A stretch of DNA of 64,000 nt from assembly GCF_900626095.1 (NCBI RefSeq), contig NZ_UYZZ01000005.1, positions 1 through 64,000 of the forward strand, in the 5' to 3' direction. Source of the stretch: Clostridium rectalis. Its GTDB lineage: Bacteria; Bacillota; Clostridia; Clostridiales; Clostridiaceae. The notes beneath the pieces were generated by a model. That model was not told the DNA's origin and made no database searches. It worked only from the letters and a program-made list of their open reading frames with translations. The number at the start of each line of letters is the position of its first letter. The first letter of the stretch is position 1. The translations under genes and the position numbers were made by a program. Positions 55,431 through 64,000 of the stretch are shown piece by piece.

Positions 55431-58094
55431 GTGGGTCTTACACCAATGATGCAACAATATTTACAAATAAAAGAAAAATGTAAAGATTGTATATTATTCT
55501 TTAGATTAGGTGATTTTTATGAAATGTTTTTTGAAGATGCACAAACCGCTTCAAAGGAATTAGAATTAGTTTTAACAGGTAGAGATTGTGGACTAGAGAA
55601 AAGAGCACCTATGTGTGGAATACCATATCATTCAGCTAATTCTTACATAAGTAGGCTTATAGGTAAAGGGTATAAAATTGCTATTTGTGAGCAATTAGAA
55701 GATCCTTCTATTGCTAAAGGAATAGTAAAAAGAGATATAATAAAGATAATAACTCCTGGTACATATACAGATTCTAGTTTTATTCAAGAGAATAAAAACA
55801 ATTATATTATGAGTATGTATTTAGATGAATTTAATGATTTTGGAATTTGTTTTTGTGATATTTCCACAGGAGAATTTTATGTAACATATACACAATTTAA
55901 TTATTCACTAATTATAGATGAAATCTCTAAATTTAATCCTACTGAAATACTTATACCAGATAATATAGATAAAATTTTAGAAAAAGAAATTTATGAAAGA
56001 TTTACTACATCTTTTACTACACTACCTTTTGAATATTTTTCATTAGAAGAAGATTTATTAAAGGGGCAATTTATAGATTATAAGGAAAAAGAATATAATA
56101 AGTCGATTATAAGAAGTAGTAATGGGCTTTTAAAATATATTGTAGAAACACAAAAAACTTCTTTATCTCATATAGATAAATTCGAGTATTATAATATAGT
56201 TGATTATTTATCTTTAGATATAAACTCAAGAAGAAATTTGGAACTTACAGAAACCTTAAGAGACAAAAGCAAAAAAGGATCTCTTTTATGGGTTATGGAT
56301 AAAACTAATACAGCTATGGGTGCTAGACATCTAAGAAAATGGGTAGAACAGCCATTAATTAATAAAAATATGATAAAATTGAGACTAAATGCGGTAGAAG
56401 AGTTAATAAATAATATATCAATTCATGAAGATTTAAAGGAAGCTTTAAAGGAGATTTATGATATAGAAAGAATAGTAGGAAAAATATCTTCAAAAGGTGT
56501 GAATGCTAAGGAACTTATATCTCTTAAAAAATCTATAGAGAAAATCCCCATGATTAAGGTTATTCTTCGAAGTTTTGATAGTGATTTATTAAAAATAATG
56601 TATAATGATTTAGATGAATTGAAAGATATTTATGCGTTACTTGAAAGGTCCTTAATGGAGAATCCATCTTTATCTGTAAAGGAAGGAAATATTATAAAAG
56701 ACGGATACCATGAAACTATTGATGAACTAAGAAAAGCTAAATCTCACGGAAAAGAGTGGATAGCTAATTTAGAAAATAGTGAAAGAGAAATAACCAATAT
56801 AAAATCTTTAAAAGTTGGTTACAATAAAGTTTTTGGGTATTATATAGAAATTACTAAGTCTAATTTATCATCTGTACCAGAGGGTAGATACATAAGAAAA
56901 CAGACTTTGGCCAATGCAGAAAGATACATAACTCCTGAACTTAAGGAAATGGAAAATAAAATACTAGGGGCAGAAGAAAAACTTATAAATTTAGAATATG
57001 AAGTTTTCATAAATATAAGAAACCGTATAGAAGAGCATGTTGAAAGAATGAAAATCTCTGCAAATATTATAGCTGATCTAGATTGTTTAAGTTCCCTTGC
57101 TTTTATAGCTCTTGAAAATAATTATTGTAAACCTGAAATATCAGAAGATGATGAAATAATAATTATGGAGGGAAGACACCCTGTAGTAGAGAAGGTAATT
57201 CCTACAGGAAACTTTGTAGCTAATGAAACTAAATTAGATGTGATAGATGATCAGCTACTTTTAATAACGGGACCCAATATGGCAGGGAAATCCACTTATA
57301 TGAGACAGGTTGCTTTAATAGTAATAATGGCACAAATAGGTAGTTTTGTTCCGGCCAACAGTGCTAAAATATCTATATGTGATAAAATATTTACTAGGAT
57401 AGGTGCTTCAGATGATTTAGCTGCGGGTAAAAGCACTTTTATGGTAGAAATGTGGGAAGTGTCAAATATATTGAAGAATGCTACTAATAAAAGTTTAATA
57501 CTATTAGATGAAGTTGGTAGGGGGACAAGTACCTTTGATGGTTTAAGTATTGCATGGTCTGTAATTGAATATATATCTAATAATAATAAGCTTAGATGTA
57601 AAACTCTTTTTGCCACACACTATCATGAATTAACTCAATTAGAGGGGATAATACATGGAGTAAAAAATTATTCTGTATCTGTTAAGGAAATGGATAATGA
57701 TATTGTTTTTTTAAGAAAAATTATACCAGGAGGTGCAGACCAATCTTATGGTATAGAAGTAGCTAAACTTGCAGGTTTACCGGAAGAAGTAATTATTAGG
57801 GCTAAAGAAATTTTATATTCACTAGAAGGCAATGAAAATAAAGATACTCATATAGAAAAAATATCAGAAAAAAATTGTAAAAATAAAAATGAAATATCCG
57901 AAGTTGCTGTGGATAAAAGTGATAATAAATTGGTTGCAGAAAGCATAGATAATACTTTGCAGATTGGATTCTCAGATGTTGAAAAGAATAATTTAGTACG
58001 TGAAATAGCTGGCTTAGATATTATGAATATTACACCTATTGAAGGTTTTAATAAGCTTTATGAACTTATTAAAAAAGCTAAATCTATAAACTAA
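55431..58094 (+). CDS. mutS: DNA mismatch repair protein MutS
   Basis: 887 residues, GTG start behind AAAGGAGGGTAAATAAA. Mismatch-binding domain [15 protein letters not shown] near 22-36 (the Phe-x-Glu pair that reads mismatches), ATPase Walker [15 protein letters not shown] near 614, Walker [15 protein letters not shown], and helix-turn-helix near the end. It recognises mismatches and recruits MutL. It is followed after 15 bases by mutL, the standard operon. Confidence 0.97.
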   Translation: MGLTPMMQQYLQIKEKCKDCILFFRLGDFYEMFFEDAQTASKELELVLTGRDCGLEKRAPMCGIPYHSANSYISRLIGKGYKIAICEQLEDPSIAKGIVKRDIIKIITPGTYTDSSFIQENKNNYIMSMYLDEFNDFGICFCDISTGEFYVTYTQFNYSLIIDEISKFNPTEILIPDNIDKILEKEIYERFTTSFTTLPFEYFSLEEDLLKGQFIDYKEKEYNKSIIRSSNGLLKYIVETQKTSLSHIDKFEYYNIVDYLSLDINSRRNLELTETLRDKSKKGSLLWVMDKTNTAMGARHLRKWVEQPLINKNMIKLRLNAVEELINNISIHEDLKEALKEIYDIERIVGKISSKGVNAKELISLKKSIEKIPMIKVILRSFDSDLLKIMYNDLDELKDIYALLERSLMENPSLSVKEGNIIKDGYHETIDELRKAKSHGKEWIANLENSEREITNIKSLKVGYNKVFGYYIEITKSNLSSVPEGRYIRKQTLANAERYITPELKEMENKILGAEEKLINLEYEVFINIRNRIEEHVERMKISANIIADLDCLSSLAFIALENNYCKPEISEDDEIIIMEGRHPVVEKVIPTGNFVANETKLDVIDDQLLLITGPNMAGKSTYMRQVALIVIMAQIGSFVPANSAKISICDKIFTRIGASDDLAAGKSTFMVEMWEVSNILKNATNKSLILLDEVGRGTSTFDGLSIAWSVIEYISNNNKLRCKTLFATHYHELTQLEGIIHGVKNYSVSVKEMDNDIVFLRKIIPGGADQSYGIEVAKLAGLPEEVIIRAKEILYSLEGNENKDTHIEKISEKNCKNKNEISEVAVDKSDNKLVAESIDNTLQIGFSDVEKNNLVREIAGLDIMNITPIEGFNKLYELIKKAKSIN

Positions 58095-58109
58095 AAGGGT
58101 GAGGGTATT

Positions 58110-60011
58110 TTGAGTAGAATAAATTTATTAAATAAGGATACGTTTAATAAGATTGCTGCAGGTGAGGTAGTAGAACGTCCTTTTTCTGTAGTTAAGGAAT
58201 TATTAGAAAATAGTATAGATGCAAATTCTAAAAATATAATTGTAGAAATAGAAGAAGGGGGACAAAAGTTTATTAAAATAACTGATGATGGTGATGGAAT
58301 ACATCCAGAAGATATAGAAAAGGCTTTTCTCCCTCATGCTACAAGTAAAATATCTAAAATAGAAGATTTGTTTTTATTAAATACAATGGGATTTAGAGGC
58401 GAAGCTTTGGCAAGTATAGCATCTGTATCTAAAGTGCTTTTAAAAAGTAAAATAGACGGATTACAATTTGGAAGTGAAGTATATATAGAAGGTGGCAACA
58501 TACAACAAATTAAAGAAATTGGTTTAAATACGGGAACTATAATTGAGGTAAGAGATTTATTTTATAATGTTCCTGCTAGACTTAAATTTTTAAAATCTTC
58601 TTCAAGAGAAGCATCATTAATTTCTGATATAGTTCACAGATTATCTTTAGCTCACAGTAATATATCATTTAGACTAATTAATAATGGCAAAGTGGTTCTA
58701 AATACTTTTGGTAGTAATAAATTAGAGGATACTATAAGAACTGTATATGGTAAGCAAATAGCAAATAATATAATAAATTTTGAAATATATAAAGACATAA
58801 TTTCTGTTTATGGGTATGTAGGGAATGCCGAAATAGCAAGAGGAAGTAGAAACAACCAAAGTATATTTGTAAATAAAAGATATATTAAAAACAAATCTAT
58901 TACAGTGGCAGTTGAGAACGCTTTTAAATCATTTTTAACTATTAATAAGTTCCCTTTTTTTATTGTGTTTATTGATATATTTCCTGAATATGTGGATGTG
59001 AATGTACATCCTACTAAAACAGAAATAAAATTTAGGGATGATAGACTTATTTTTAGTACTGTATTTAATGCAGTGCATGGAGCTATAAGAAATAGTTTAA
59101 TAAATTCTTTTAGTATTGAGGAAACATCTTTTAATAAAGAAAACAGTAAATTTAACCAATTAGAAAAACTTAAGGTTGAAAAGGTTCAATTCCCCATAGA
59201 TTTGAAATGCTCTAGTGAATCTTATAAAAAAGAAGAAAATGATTATAAAAAAAATATTTTGGTAAATAATACTACATGTAATGAAATAAAAGAAGACAGT
59301 ATAATTTCTTATACCAATAATTCTTCTGTTGTTAAAGGGGAAAATTACTATAACATAGAGGGGAAATTACCAAAAGAGTTAAACGATGGGGAGTTGAAGA
59401 CTAAAGAACCTTCAATAGAATTACAGCCTAAATTCCCTACATTAAATATTATTGGACAATTTAATAATACATATATATTAAGTGAATGCTTAAATGAGTT
59501 GTATATAATAGATCAACATGCAGCTCATGAAAAAGTACTATTTGAAAAATATATGAATGATATAAAAAATCAGGAAGTAATATCCCAAATATTATTAAGT
59601 CCTGTGATTATTGAATTATTCCCTGAAGATTTTATTTATTATGTTGAGAATAAAGAAATCTTCAAAAATGCAGGTTTTACCATAGAAGTTTTTGGGGACA
59701 ATACTATAAGTATAAGGGAAGTTCCATTTTTAATGGGGAAACCAGAAATTAATAATTTACTTTTAGATTTAATAGACAATATAAAAAATATGGGAAGTGG
59801 GAAGACATCTGAAATAAAATATGATTCTATTGCTAAAATTGCATGTAAGTCCGCTGTAAAAGCACATGATAAATTATCTTTAAATGAAATGGAAACCTTA
59901 ATTAAAAAATTAAGGTATATAAATGATCCTTTTACCTGTCCTCATGGAAGACCTACTATAATTAAAATCACATTAAATGAGTTAGAGAAAAGATTTAAAA
60001 GAATACAGTAA
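58110..60011 (+). CDS. mutL: DNA mismatch repair protein MutL
   Basis: 633 residues, TTG start behind AAAGGGTGAGGGTATT. GHKL ATPase: [10 protein letters not shown] (30-38), DDGDGI near 59, [10 protein letters not shown] near 94; transducer domain [12 protein letters not shown]. The C-terminal endonuclease motif [12 protein letters not shown] is present, as expected in organisms without MutH, so this MutL should nick DNA itself. It runs into miaA after 17 bases. Confidence 0.96.
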   Translation: MSRINLLNKDTFNKIAAGEVVERPFSVVKELLENSIDANSKNIIVEIEEGGQKFIKITDDGDGIHPEDIEKAFLPHATSKISKIEDLFLLNTMGFRGEALASIASVSKVLLKSKIDGLQFGSEVYIEGGNIQQIKEIGLNTGTIIEVRDLFYNVPARLKFLKSSSREASLISDIVHRLSLAHSNISFRLINNGKVVLNTFGSNKLEDTIRTVYGKQIANNIINFEIYKDIISVYGYVGNAEIARGSRNNQSIFVNKRYIKNKSITVAVENAFKSFLTINKFPFFIVFIDIFPEYVDVNVHPTKTEIKFRDDRLIFSTVFNAVHGAIRNSLINSFSIEETSFNKENSKFNQLEKLKVEKVQFPIDLKCSSESYKKEENDYKKNILVNNTTCNEIKEDSIISYTNNSSVVKGENYYNIEGKLPKELNDGELKTKEPSIELQPKFPTLNIIGQFNNTYILSECLNELYIIDQHAAHEKVLFEKYMNDIKNQEVISQILLSPVIIELFPEDFIYYVENKEIFKNAGFTIEVFGDNTISIREVPFLMGKPEINNLLLDLIDNIKNMGSGKTSEIKYDSIAKIACKSAVKAHDKLSLNEMETLIKKLRYINDPFTCPHGRPTIIKITLNELEKRFKRIQ

Positions 60012-60028
60012 AAGGAGAGATTTTTTTA

Positions 60029-60964
60029 ATGAAAGACTTATTTATTCTGGCGGGGCCTACAGCTATAGGAAAGACTTCAATATCTATAGATATTGCTAAA
60101 AGACTAAATGGAGAAATAATATCTGCAGATTCTATGCAAATATATAAATATATGAATGTAGGATCAGCTAAAGTTACAGAGGAAGAGATGGAAAATGTAA
60201 AACACTATCTTATTGATTTTGTTGGTCCCAAAGAAAAGTTTAGTGCTTCAGAATTTAAAGATTATGCAAAAGATGCTATAGATAATATATGGAATAAAAA
60301 TAAATTACCTATGTTAGTTGGGGGAACAGGACTGTATATAAATTCCCTTATATATAATTATAATTTTACAGAGGCAAATGAGGATAAGGAATTTAGACAT
60401 TATTTAGAACAATTAGCAAAGGAAAAAGGCAAAGGATACGTCCATAATTTATTAAAGGAAGTTGATATAGAATCTTATAATAACATTCATTTAAATAACT
60501 TAAAAAGAGTAATTAGAGCTTTAGAGGTATATCATTTAACAGGTAAAAAGATGAGTGAATATAAAAGTAGTGAAGATATTTATAATATTCCTTATAACCT
60601 TAAGTATTTTGTTCTTAATATGGATAGACAAAAACTATATGATAGAATAGACAAAAGAGTGGATATTATGATGGAAAAGGGACTAGTAAAAGAGGTTATA
60701 AAATTGAGGGATATGGGTTGCACAGAAGAAATGCAGTCTATGAAAGGGATAGGATATAAAGAGATACTTTATTATCTTCAAGGTAAAATTAGTTTAGATG
60801 AAGCTGTGTACTTGATAAAAAAGGGAAGTAGGAATTATGCTAAGAGACAGTTAACTTGGTTTAGAAAAGATAATAGGGTTACATGGGTTGATAAAGATAA
60901 ATTTAATTCCGATGATGAAGTGGTAAATTTTATATTAAAACAATGTAGTAACATGAAAAAATAA
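60029..60964 (+). CDS. miaA: tRNA dimethylallyltransferase
   Basis: 311 residues, ATG behind AAAGGAGAGATTTTTTTA. P-loop [11 protein letters not shown] at 7-17, [32 protein letters not shown] and [14 protein letters not shown]. It transfers a dimethylallyl group to A37 of tRNAs reading U-starting codons, the substrate of MiaB. The order miaA then hfq is widely kept. Confidence 0.96.
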   Translation: MKDLFILAGPTAIGKTSISIDIAKRLNGEIISADSMQIYKYMNVGSAKVTEEEMENVKHYLIDFVGPKEKFSASEFKDYAKDAIDNIWNKNKLPMLVGGTGLYINSLIYNYNFTEANEDKEFRHYLEQLAKEKGKGYVHNLLKEVDIESYNNIHLNNLKRVIRALEVYHLTGKKMSEYKSSEDIYNIPYNLKYFVLNMDRQKLYDRIDKRVDIMMEKGLVKEVIKLRDMGCTEEMQSMKGIGYKEILYYLQGKISLDEAVYLIKKGSRNYAKRQLTWFRKDNRVTWVDKDKFNSDDEVVNFILKQCSNMKK

Positions 60965-61023
60965 AGGAGTTTATAATAAATTTATAGAATAATAATATAA
61001 AGACTTAATGGAGGGTGAATTAT

Positions 61024-61269
61024 ATGAGTAAAACAATAAATAATTTACAGGATATATTTTTAAATGGAGCAAGAAAAAATAAGACTGATGTTACTATATA
61101 TTTAACTAATGGATTCCAAATTAAAGGTAATGTTAAGGGATTTGATAGTTTTACAGTTATATTAGATTGTGCTGGAAAACAAATGCTTGTGTATAAGCAT
61201 GCAATATCAACTATAACTCCTAGTAGACCAATATTATTTACTGCACCACAAGATAATACAGAAGGATAG
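61024..61269 (+). CDS. hfq: RNA chaperone Hfq
   Basis: 81 residues; ATG 61024 chosen because TGGAGGGTG precedes it. [42 protein letters not shown] (Sm1) and the Sm2 motif YKHAISTI are intact, giving the hexameric ring that binds AU-rich RNA. It has no long C-terminal tail. It follows miaA by 59 bases and has its own terminator. Confidence 0.95.
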   Translation: MSKTINNLQDIFLNGARKNKTDVTIYLTNGFQIKGNVKGFDSFTVILDCAGKQMLVYKHAISTITPSRPILFTAPQDNTEG

Positions 61270-61298
61270 GCAAAAATTTTGCCTATTCTTTTTTTATA
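61264..61298 (+). terminator. Intrinsic terminator of hfq
   Basis: GGATAGGCAAAA pairs with TTTTGCCTATTC, followed by seven T. The stem begins on the hfq stop. Confidence 0.88.
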
Positions 61299-61344
61299 TG
61301 GTAATATAAAATAACGTAATAAATAAAGTGGAGGGTTCTTTAAG

Positions 61345-62625
61345 ATGATTGACTTAACTAAACAACAATTGAAAAAAAATTATAATATTAGTGATAATGT
61401 ATTAGAAATTTATGAAAAGGCATTAAAAGATGTGGAAATAGAATTTAAAAGGTATGACGATATAAGAGAATTTAACCAACTAAAAGTACTAAGTGCATTA
61501 CAGCAAGAAAGAATAAGTGATTCACATTTTACCAATAGTACTGGATATGGTTATGGTGATATAGGAAGAGAGGCGTTAGATAGAGTATATGCTAAGGTTT
61601 TTAATACAGAAAGTGCATTAGTAAGACCTCACTTTGTAAATGGTACTCACGCTTTAGGAGCAGCTTTATTTGGCAATTTAAGACCAAAGGATACCATGCT
61701 TTCTGTTGTAGGAGAGCCTTATGATACTTTACATAGTATAATAGGTATTAGCGAAGAAGAAAATATAGGTTCTCTTAAAGAATATGGAGTAAAATATAAG
61801 CAAGTAGATTTAAAAAATGGGAAGGTAGATTTAGATAAAGTTGAAGAAATTTTAAAAGAAGATAGATCCATAAAACTTGTACATATTCAAAGGTCTACAG
61901 GTTATGGTTGGAGAAATGCTTTATTAGTTTCTGAAATAAAAGAAATTATATCATTTGTCAAAAATATAAAGTCAGATGTAATTTGTTTTGTTGATAACTG
62001 TTATGGAGAATTTATAGATACCATAGAACCTACAGATGTAGGAGCGGATTTAATGGCAGGCTCATTAATTAAAAATATTGGAGGAGGTATAGCACCTACT
62101 GGTGGGTATATAGTTGGTAAAGAAGAGTACGTAACTCAATCAGCATATAGACTTACCATTCCTGGAATAGGAGGGGAGTGTGGCTCAACTTTTGGGGTAA
62201 TGAGACTGTTTTTTCAAGGACTGTTTTTAGCTCCACATATTGCAATGGAAGCTGTAAAAGGTGCCATTTTGTGTTCTAGAATGCTTGAGTTAGCAGGATT
62301 TGAAGTGTTACCTAAATATACAGATAAAAGAAGTGATATAATACAGGCAATAAAATTTAATGATAAAGATAAGCTTATAAACTTTTGTAAGGGTATTCAG
62401 TCAGGATCTCCAGTAGATTCATTTGTGCAATGTGAACCATGGGATATGCCAGGGTATGAGGACCAGGTTATTATGGCGGCAGGAGCCTTTGTTCAAGGTT
62501 CTTCTATAGAATTATCAGCAGATGCACCTATAAGAGAACCTTATATCGCTTATTTACAAGGAGGTCTTACTTATGATCATGCTAAAATAGGAATATTAAT
62601 AGCTCTTAATAAGACATTAAATTAA
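61345..62625 (+). CDS. Methionine gamma-lyase-family PLP protein (aluminium resistance type)
   Basis: 426 residues, ATG behind TGGAGGGTTCTTTAAG. HFTNSTGYGYGDIGREALDRVYA, FVDNCYGEFIDTIEP and the cofactor lysine in GSLIKNIGGGIAPTGGY define the family often annotated as aluminium resistance protein or YnbB (in Bacillus also near hfq). Fold-type I PLP enzyme; a lyase on methionine or a similar amino acid is predicted but not proven for this branch. It is complete. Confidence 0.9.
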   Translation: MIDLTKQQLKKNYNISDNVLEIYEKALKDVEIEFKRYDDIREFNQLKVLSALQQERISDSHFTNSTGYGYGDIGREALDRVYAKVFNTESALVRPHFVNGTHALGAALFGNLRPKDTMLSVVGEPYDTLHSIIGISEEENIGSLKEYGVKYKQVDLKNGKVDLDKVEEILKEDRSIKLVHIQRSTGYGWRNALLVSEIKEIISFVKNIKSDVICFVDNCYGEFIDTIEPTDVGADLMAGSLIKNIGGGIAPTGGYIVGKEEYVTQSAYRLTIPGIGGECGSTFGVMRLFFQGLFLAPHIAMEAVKGAILCSRMLELAGFEVLPKYTDKRSDIIQAIKFNDKDKLINFCKGIQSGSPVDSFVQCEPWDMPGYEDQVIMAAGAFVQGSSIELSADAPIREPYIAYLQGGLTYDHAKIGILIALNKTLN

Positions 62626-62636
62626 TATAATTAAAA

Positions 62637-62668
62637 CAGGGTAGCTTAATTTAAGCTATCCTAATATT
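62637..62668. terminator. Bidirectional terminator between convergent genes
   Basis: AGGGTAGCTTAA pairs with TTAAGCTATCCT (one mismatch) with A/T-rich flanks. It ends inside the last codons of lexA. Confidence 0.75.
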
Positions 62669-63263
62669 TTCTATATAAACCAACTATCCTTCCAATTATT
62701 TTACATTCTTTTACTAATATAGGTTCCATGTTTTTGTTTTCTGGTTGGAGTCTTATATGATTTTTCTCTTTGAAAAATCTTTTAATAGTAGCCTCATTTT
62801 CTAATAATACAACAACTATATCACCATTTTCTGCTATATTAGTTTTTTCTAGTATGGCTAAATCATCATTAAAAATGCCAGCATCTATCATACTTTTTCC
62901 GTGCACTTTTAATACAAAAAGTTCTTTATTGCTTTTTATAAAATTTATAGGCAAAGCAAAGTTATCTTCTATATTTTCTACTGCCAAAACAGGTTCTCCT
63001 GCAGTTACATTTCCTATTATCGGTATGTTTATTATCTCTTCTTTATGTAATGAATTATCAGTAATTTCGATAGCTCTAGGTTTAGTAGGATCTCTTTTTA
63101 TAAGTCCTTTTTTTTCAAGTCTTTGCAAATGACCGTGAACTGTTGATGTAGAGCTTAATCCTACAGCAGCACAAATTTCACGTACAGAAGGAGGATATCC
63201 TTTTATTTTTATTTGCTGTTTGATAAATTCTAAAATTTGCTTTTGCTTATCCTGCCTTGCCAT
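62661..63263 (-). CDS. lexA: SOS repressor LexA
   Basis: 200 residues on the minus strand; ATG at 63263 with GCGAGGTGTTTTTT upstream. A 30-residue upstream extension is in frame but lacks this site. Winged helix: [20 protein letters not shown] (22-41). Cleavage site A88-G89 in GNVTAGEP, catalytic S124 in HGKSM and K161 in ATIKRFF, so RecA-stimulated self-cleavage should work. It controls DNA-damage genes. A LexA box overlaps its own -35, giving autoregulation. It may matter for induction of the prophage in this window. Confidence 0.96.
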   Translation of the reverse strand: MARQDKQKQILEFIKQQIKIKGYPPSVREICAAVGLSSTSTVHGHLQRLEKKGLIKRDPTKPRAIEITDNSLHKEEIINIPIIGNVTAGEPVLAVENIEDNFALPINFIKSNKELFVLKVHGKSMIDAGIFNDDLAILEKTNIAENGDIVVVLLENEATIKRFFKEKNHIRLQPENKNMEPILVKECKIIGRIVGLYRKY

Positions 63264-63294
63264 AAAAAACACCTCGCACTTTAATCTTAGTAGC

Positions 63295-63323
63295 ATTATA
63301 TCATAAAAAAATGGAAATATCAA
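63295..63323 (-). promoter_or_regulatory. lexA promoter
   Basis: Read on the minus strand: TTGATA (63323-63318), 17 bp, TATAAT (63300-63295), about 30 bases before the lexA ATG. The LexA box at 63321-63334 overlaps the -35. Confidence 0.8.
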
Positions 63324-63334
63324 ACTTATGTTCC
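63321..63334. promoter_or_regulatory. LexA box (SOS operator)
   Basis: GGAACATAAGTTTG on the minus strand agrees with the Gram-positive LexA consensus GAAC-N4-GTTY. It lies between the lexA -35 and the divergent promoter at 63340-63368, so LexA may repress both genes. Confidence 0.85.
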
Positions 63335-63339
63335 CACTG

Positions 63340-63368
63340 TTGAATAAAAACATCTATTTTGTTATAAT
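63340..63368 (+). promoter_or_regulatory. Promoter of the divergent cysteine-rich gene
   Basis: TTGAAT (63340-63345), 17 bp, TATAAT (63363-63368). Its -35 starts 6 bases from the LexA box. Confidence 0.75.
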
Positions 63369-63415
63369 AGCTTAGCGTAAGATATTATAAGTTTAAATAA
63401 AGAGAGGAGCTAAAT

Positions 63416-63799
63416 ATGGCAAAATACGAAAAATGTATTTTAAATATAAGTAAAGCATGTGATAATTGCGGTAAATGTGATGAATGTGACTTAAATCCAT
63501 TAAAAGTCTGTAATAATTGCGGCAAATGTTTAAATGCAGAAGGGGTAGACCTTAGTAGTATTAAAATAGATAGTATACTAGAGGAAAGTGAAGAATTAGA
63601 TAAAGAAAACAATATAGAATTTGTAGGGGATGAATATACTAAAACACAGGTGGATGATTATTTGAATGAAGATAAAGAGGAGGATATGGATCTTATAGAT
63701 GACATAGAGGGTCTTAGAGAACTTTTAGAGGATGAAAAAAAATCTAAAGAATTTGTATTTGAGGAATTTCCAGGTCTTATAAGATTAAAAAAGAAATAA
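63416..63799 (+). CDS. Small cysteine-rich acidic protein, 127 aa
   Basis: ATG behind AGAGAGGAGCTAAAT. Residues 4-40 contain CILNISKACDNCGKCDECDL and CNNCGKCLN, nine or more cysteines in CxxC pairs, suggestive of iron-sulfur or zinc sites. The rest is strongly acidic (DKEEDMDLIDDIEGLRELLEDEKK). The divergent position from lexA and the shared LexA box raise the possibility of SOS control. Function unknown. Confidence 0.65.
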   Translation: MAKYEKCILNISKACDNCGKCDECDLNPLKVCNNCGKCLNAEGVDLSSIKIDSILEESEELDKENNIEFVGDEYTKTQVDDYLNEDKEEDMDLIDDIEGLRELLEDEKKSKEFVFEEFPGLIRLKKK

Positions 63800-63802
63800 T
63801 AT

Positions 63803-63866
63803 ATAAAAGTGCTAAAAAAACCGCATCCAGAACATATGTTCTGGATGCGGTTTTTTTAGCACTTTT
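63803..63866. terminator. 64-bp perfect palindrome: bidirectional terminator with LexA-like centre
   Basis: The left arm to 63834 and the right arm from 63835 are exact complements over 32 bases each. GC-rich parts (CCGCATCC) with A7 and T7 flanks make a terminator for both strands. The centre GAACATATGTTC is a perfect GAAC-N4-GTTC. It overlaps the stop codon of the minus-strand recombinase gene. Confidence 0.85.
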
Positions 63867-64000
63867 ACTTACTTTCATCACTTAAAGGATTTGATTTAAC
63901 TGCTTCCCTTAATTTCTCATCATCTACATGAGTGTATATTTGAGTAGTAGAAACATTTTCATGGCCTAATATCTGTTGAAGACTTCTAATATCTACATTA
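63864..64000 (-). CDS. Tyrosine recombinase XerC/XerD type (3' end, partial)
   Basis: On the minus strand the frame entering at 64000 reads [31 protein letters not shown], the last box of tyrosine recombinases: [15 protein letters not shown] includes the histidine and the catalytic tyrosine. It ends at TAA (63866-63864). The position next to lexA fits a host XerC/D-like protein, not a phage integrase. The rest is outside the window. Confidence 0.85.

Noticed and set aside
63864-64000. Phage integrase of the prophage in this window
   Set aside because: It lies 21 kb beyond the prophage end, next to lexA among host genes, so a host Xer-type recombinase is more likely.

Overview
The window is AT-rich DNA from a low-GC, spore-forming Firmicute, most likely Clostridium sensu stricto. 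The evidence is an IspH-ribosomal protein S1 fusion, a CotS-type spore coat protein, the order miaB-mutS-mutL-miaA-hfq followed by lexA, and strong AGGAGG ribosome binding sites. The species cannot be fixed from the sequence alone. No tRNA, rRNA, insertion sequence or CRISPR array was seen.

Bases 1 to about 42,550 are the right-hand part of a prophage with a contractile (myovirus-like) tail; its left end, integrase and main repressor lie outside the window. In order: early genes (0-2.2 kb) with a stand-alone ClpX-type zinc finger, a YopX-like protein and a small ribbon-helix-helix-like regulator between two palindromic promoters; a tightly overlapping SNF2 helicase / PAPS-reductase-like / ParB-like module (2.2-6.8 kb); terminase subunits (7.3-9.1 kb); a boundary with a structured RNA and a beta-helix fibre gene (9.1-12.1 kb); portal and MuF-type head protein (12.4-14.5 kb); a 5-kb cassette of early-type genes inserted in the head operon (14.6-19.8 kb: DUF1599, radical SAM, Lar-like zinc ribbon, SSB, many small proteins); protease, capsid, connectors, sheath, tube and frameshifted tail chaperone (19.9-26.8 kb); a lysogenic-conversion-like island with a membrane protein, an excisionase-like HTH and a BRO antirepressor (26.8-29.2 kb); tape measure, baseplate and a giant tail fibre (29.3-40.2 kb); and lysis genes (40.8-42.5 kb). 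The prophage ends inside a host FrhB-like gene, of which only the 3' part remains (42.56-43.13 kb).

The gene-poor gaps between phage modules carry repeated, position-conserved elements: (i) an operator of GTTAAT/ATTAAC boxes phased at 11 bp, lying exactly upstream of -35 sequences in four full copies plus two partial ones; (ii) two copies of a 130-bp array of six 12-bp GTGTC iterons; (iii) a repeated hairpin with compensatory changes; (iv) a discrete promoter-to-terminator RNA of about 120 nt with a three-way junction and two competing pseudoknot partners. Together they look like a phage-specific control or module-boundary system that ordinary gene calls would miss.

Bases 43.1 kb to the end are ordinary chromosome: rluB, an RpiR-type regulator, a BaiN/HI0933 flavoprotein, aroH, cmk, ispH-S1, cotS-like, a GNAT protein, an aminotransferase (minus strand), a pentapeptide-repeat protein behind a structured leader, miaB-mutS-mutL-miaA-hfq, a methionine gamma-lyase-family PLP protein, lexA (minus strand) with its SOS box, a cysteine-rich small protein, and the 3' end of a XerC/D-type recombinase (minus strand) behind a 64-bp perfect palindrome.
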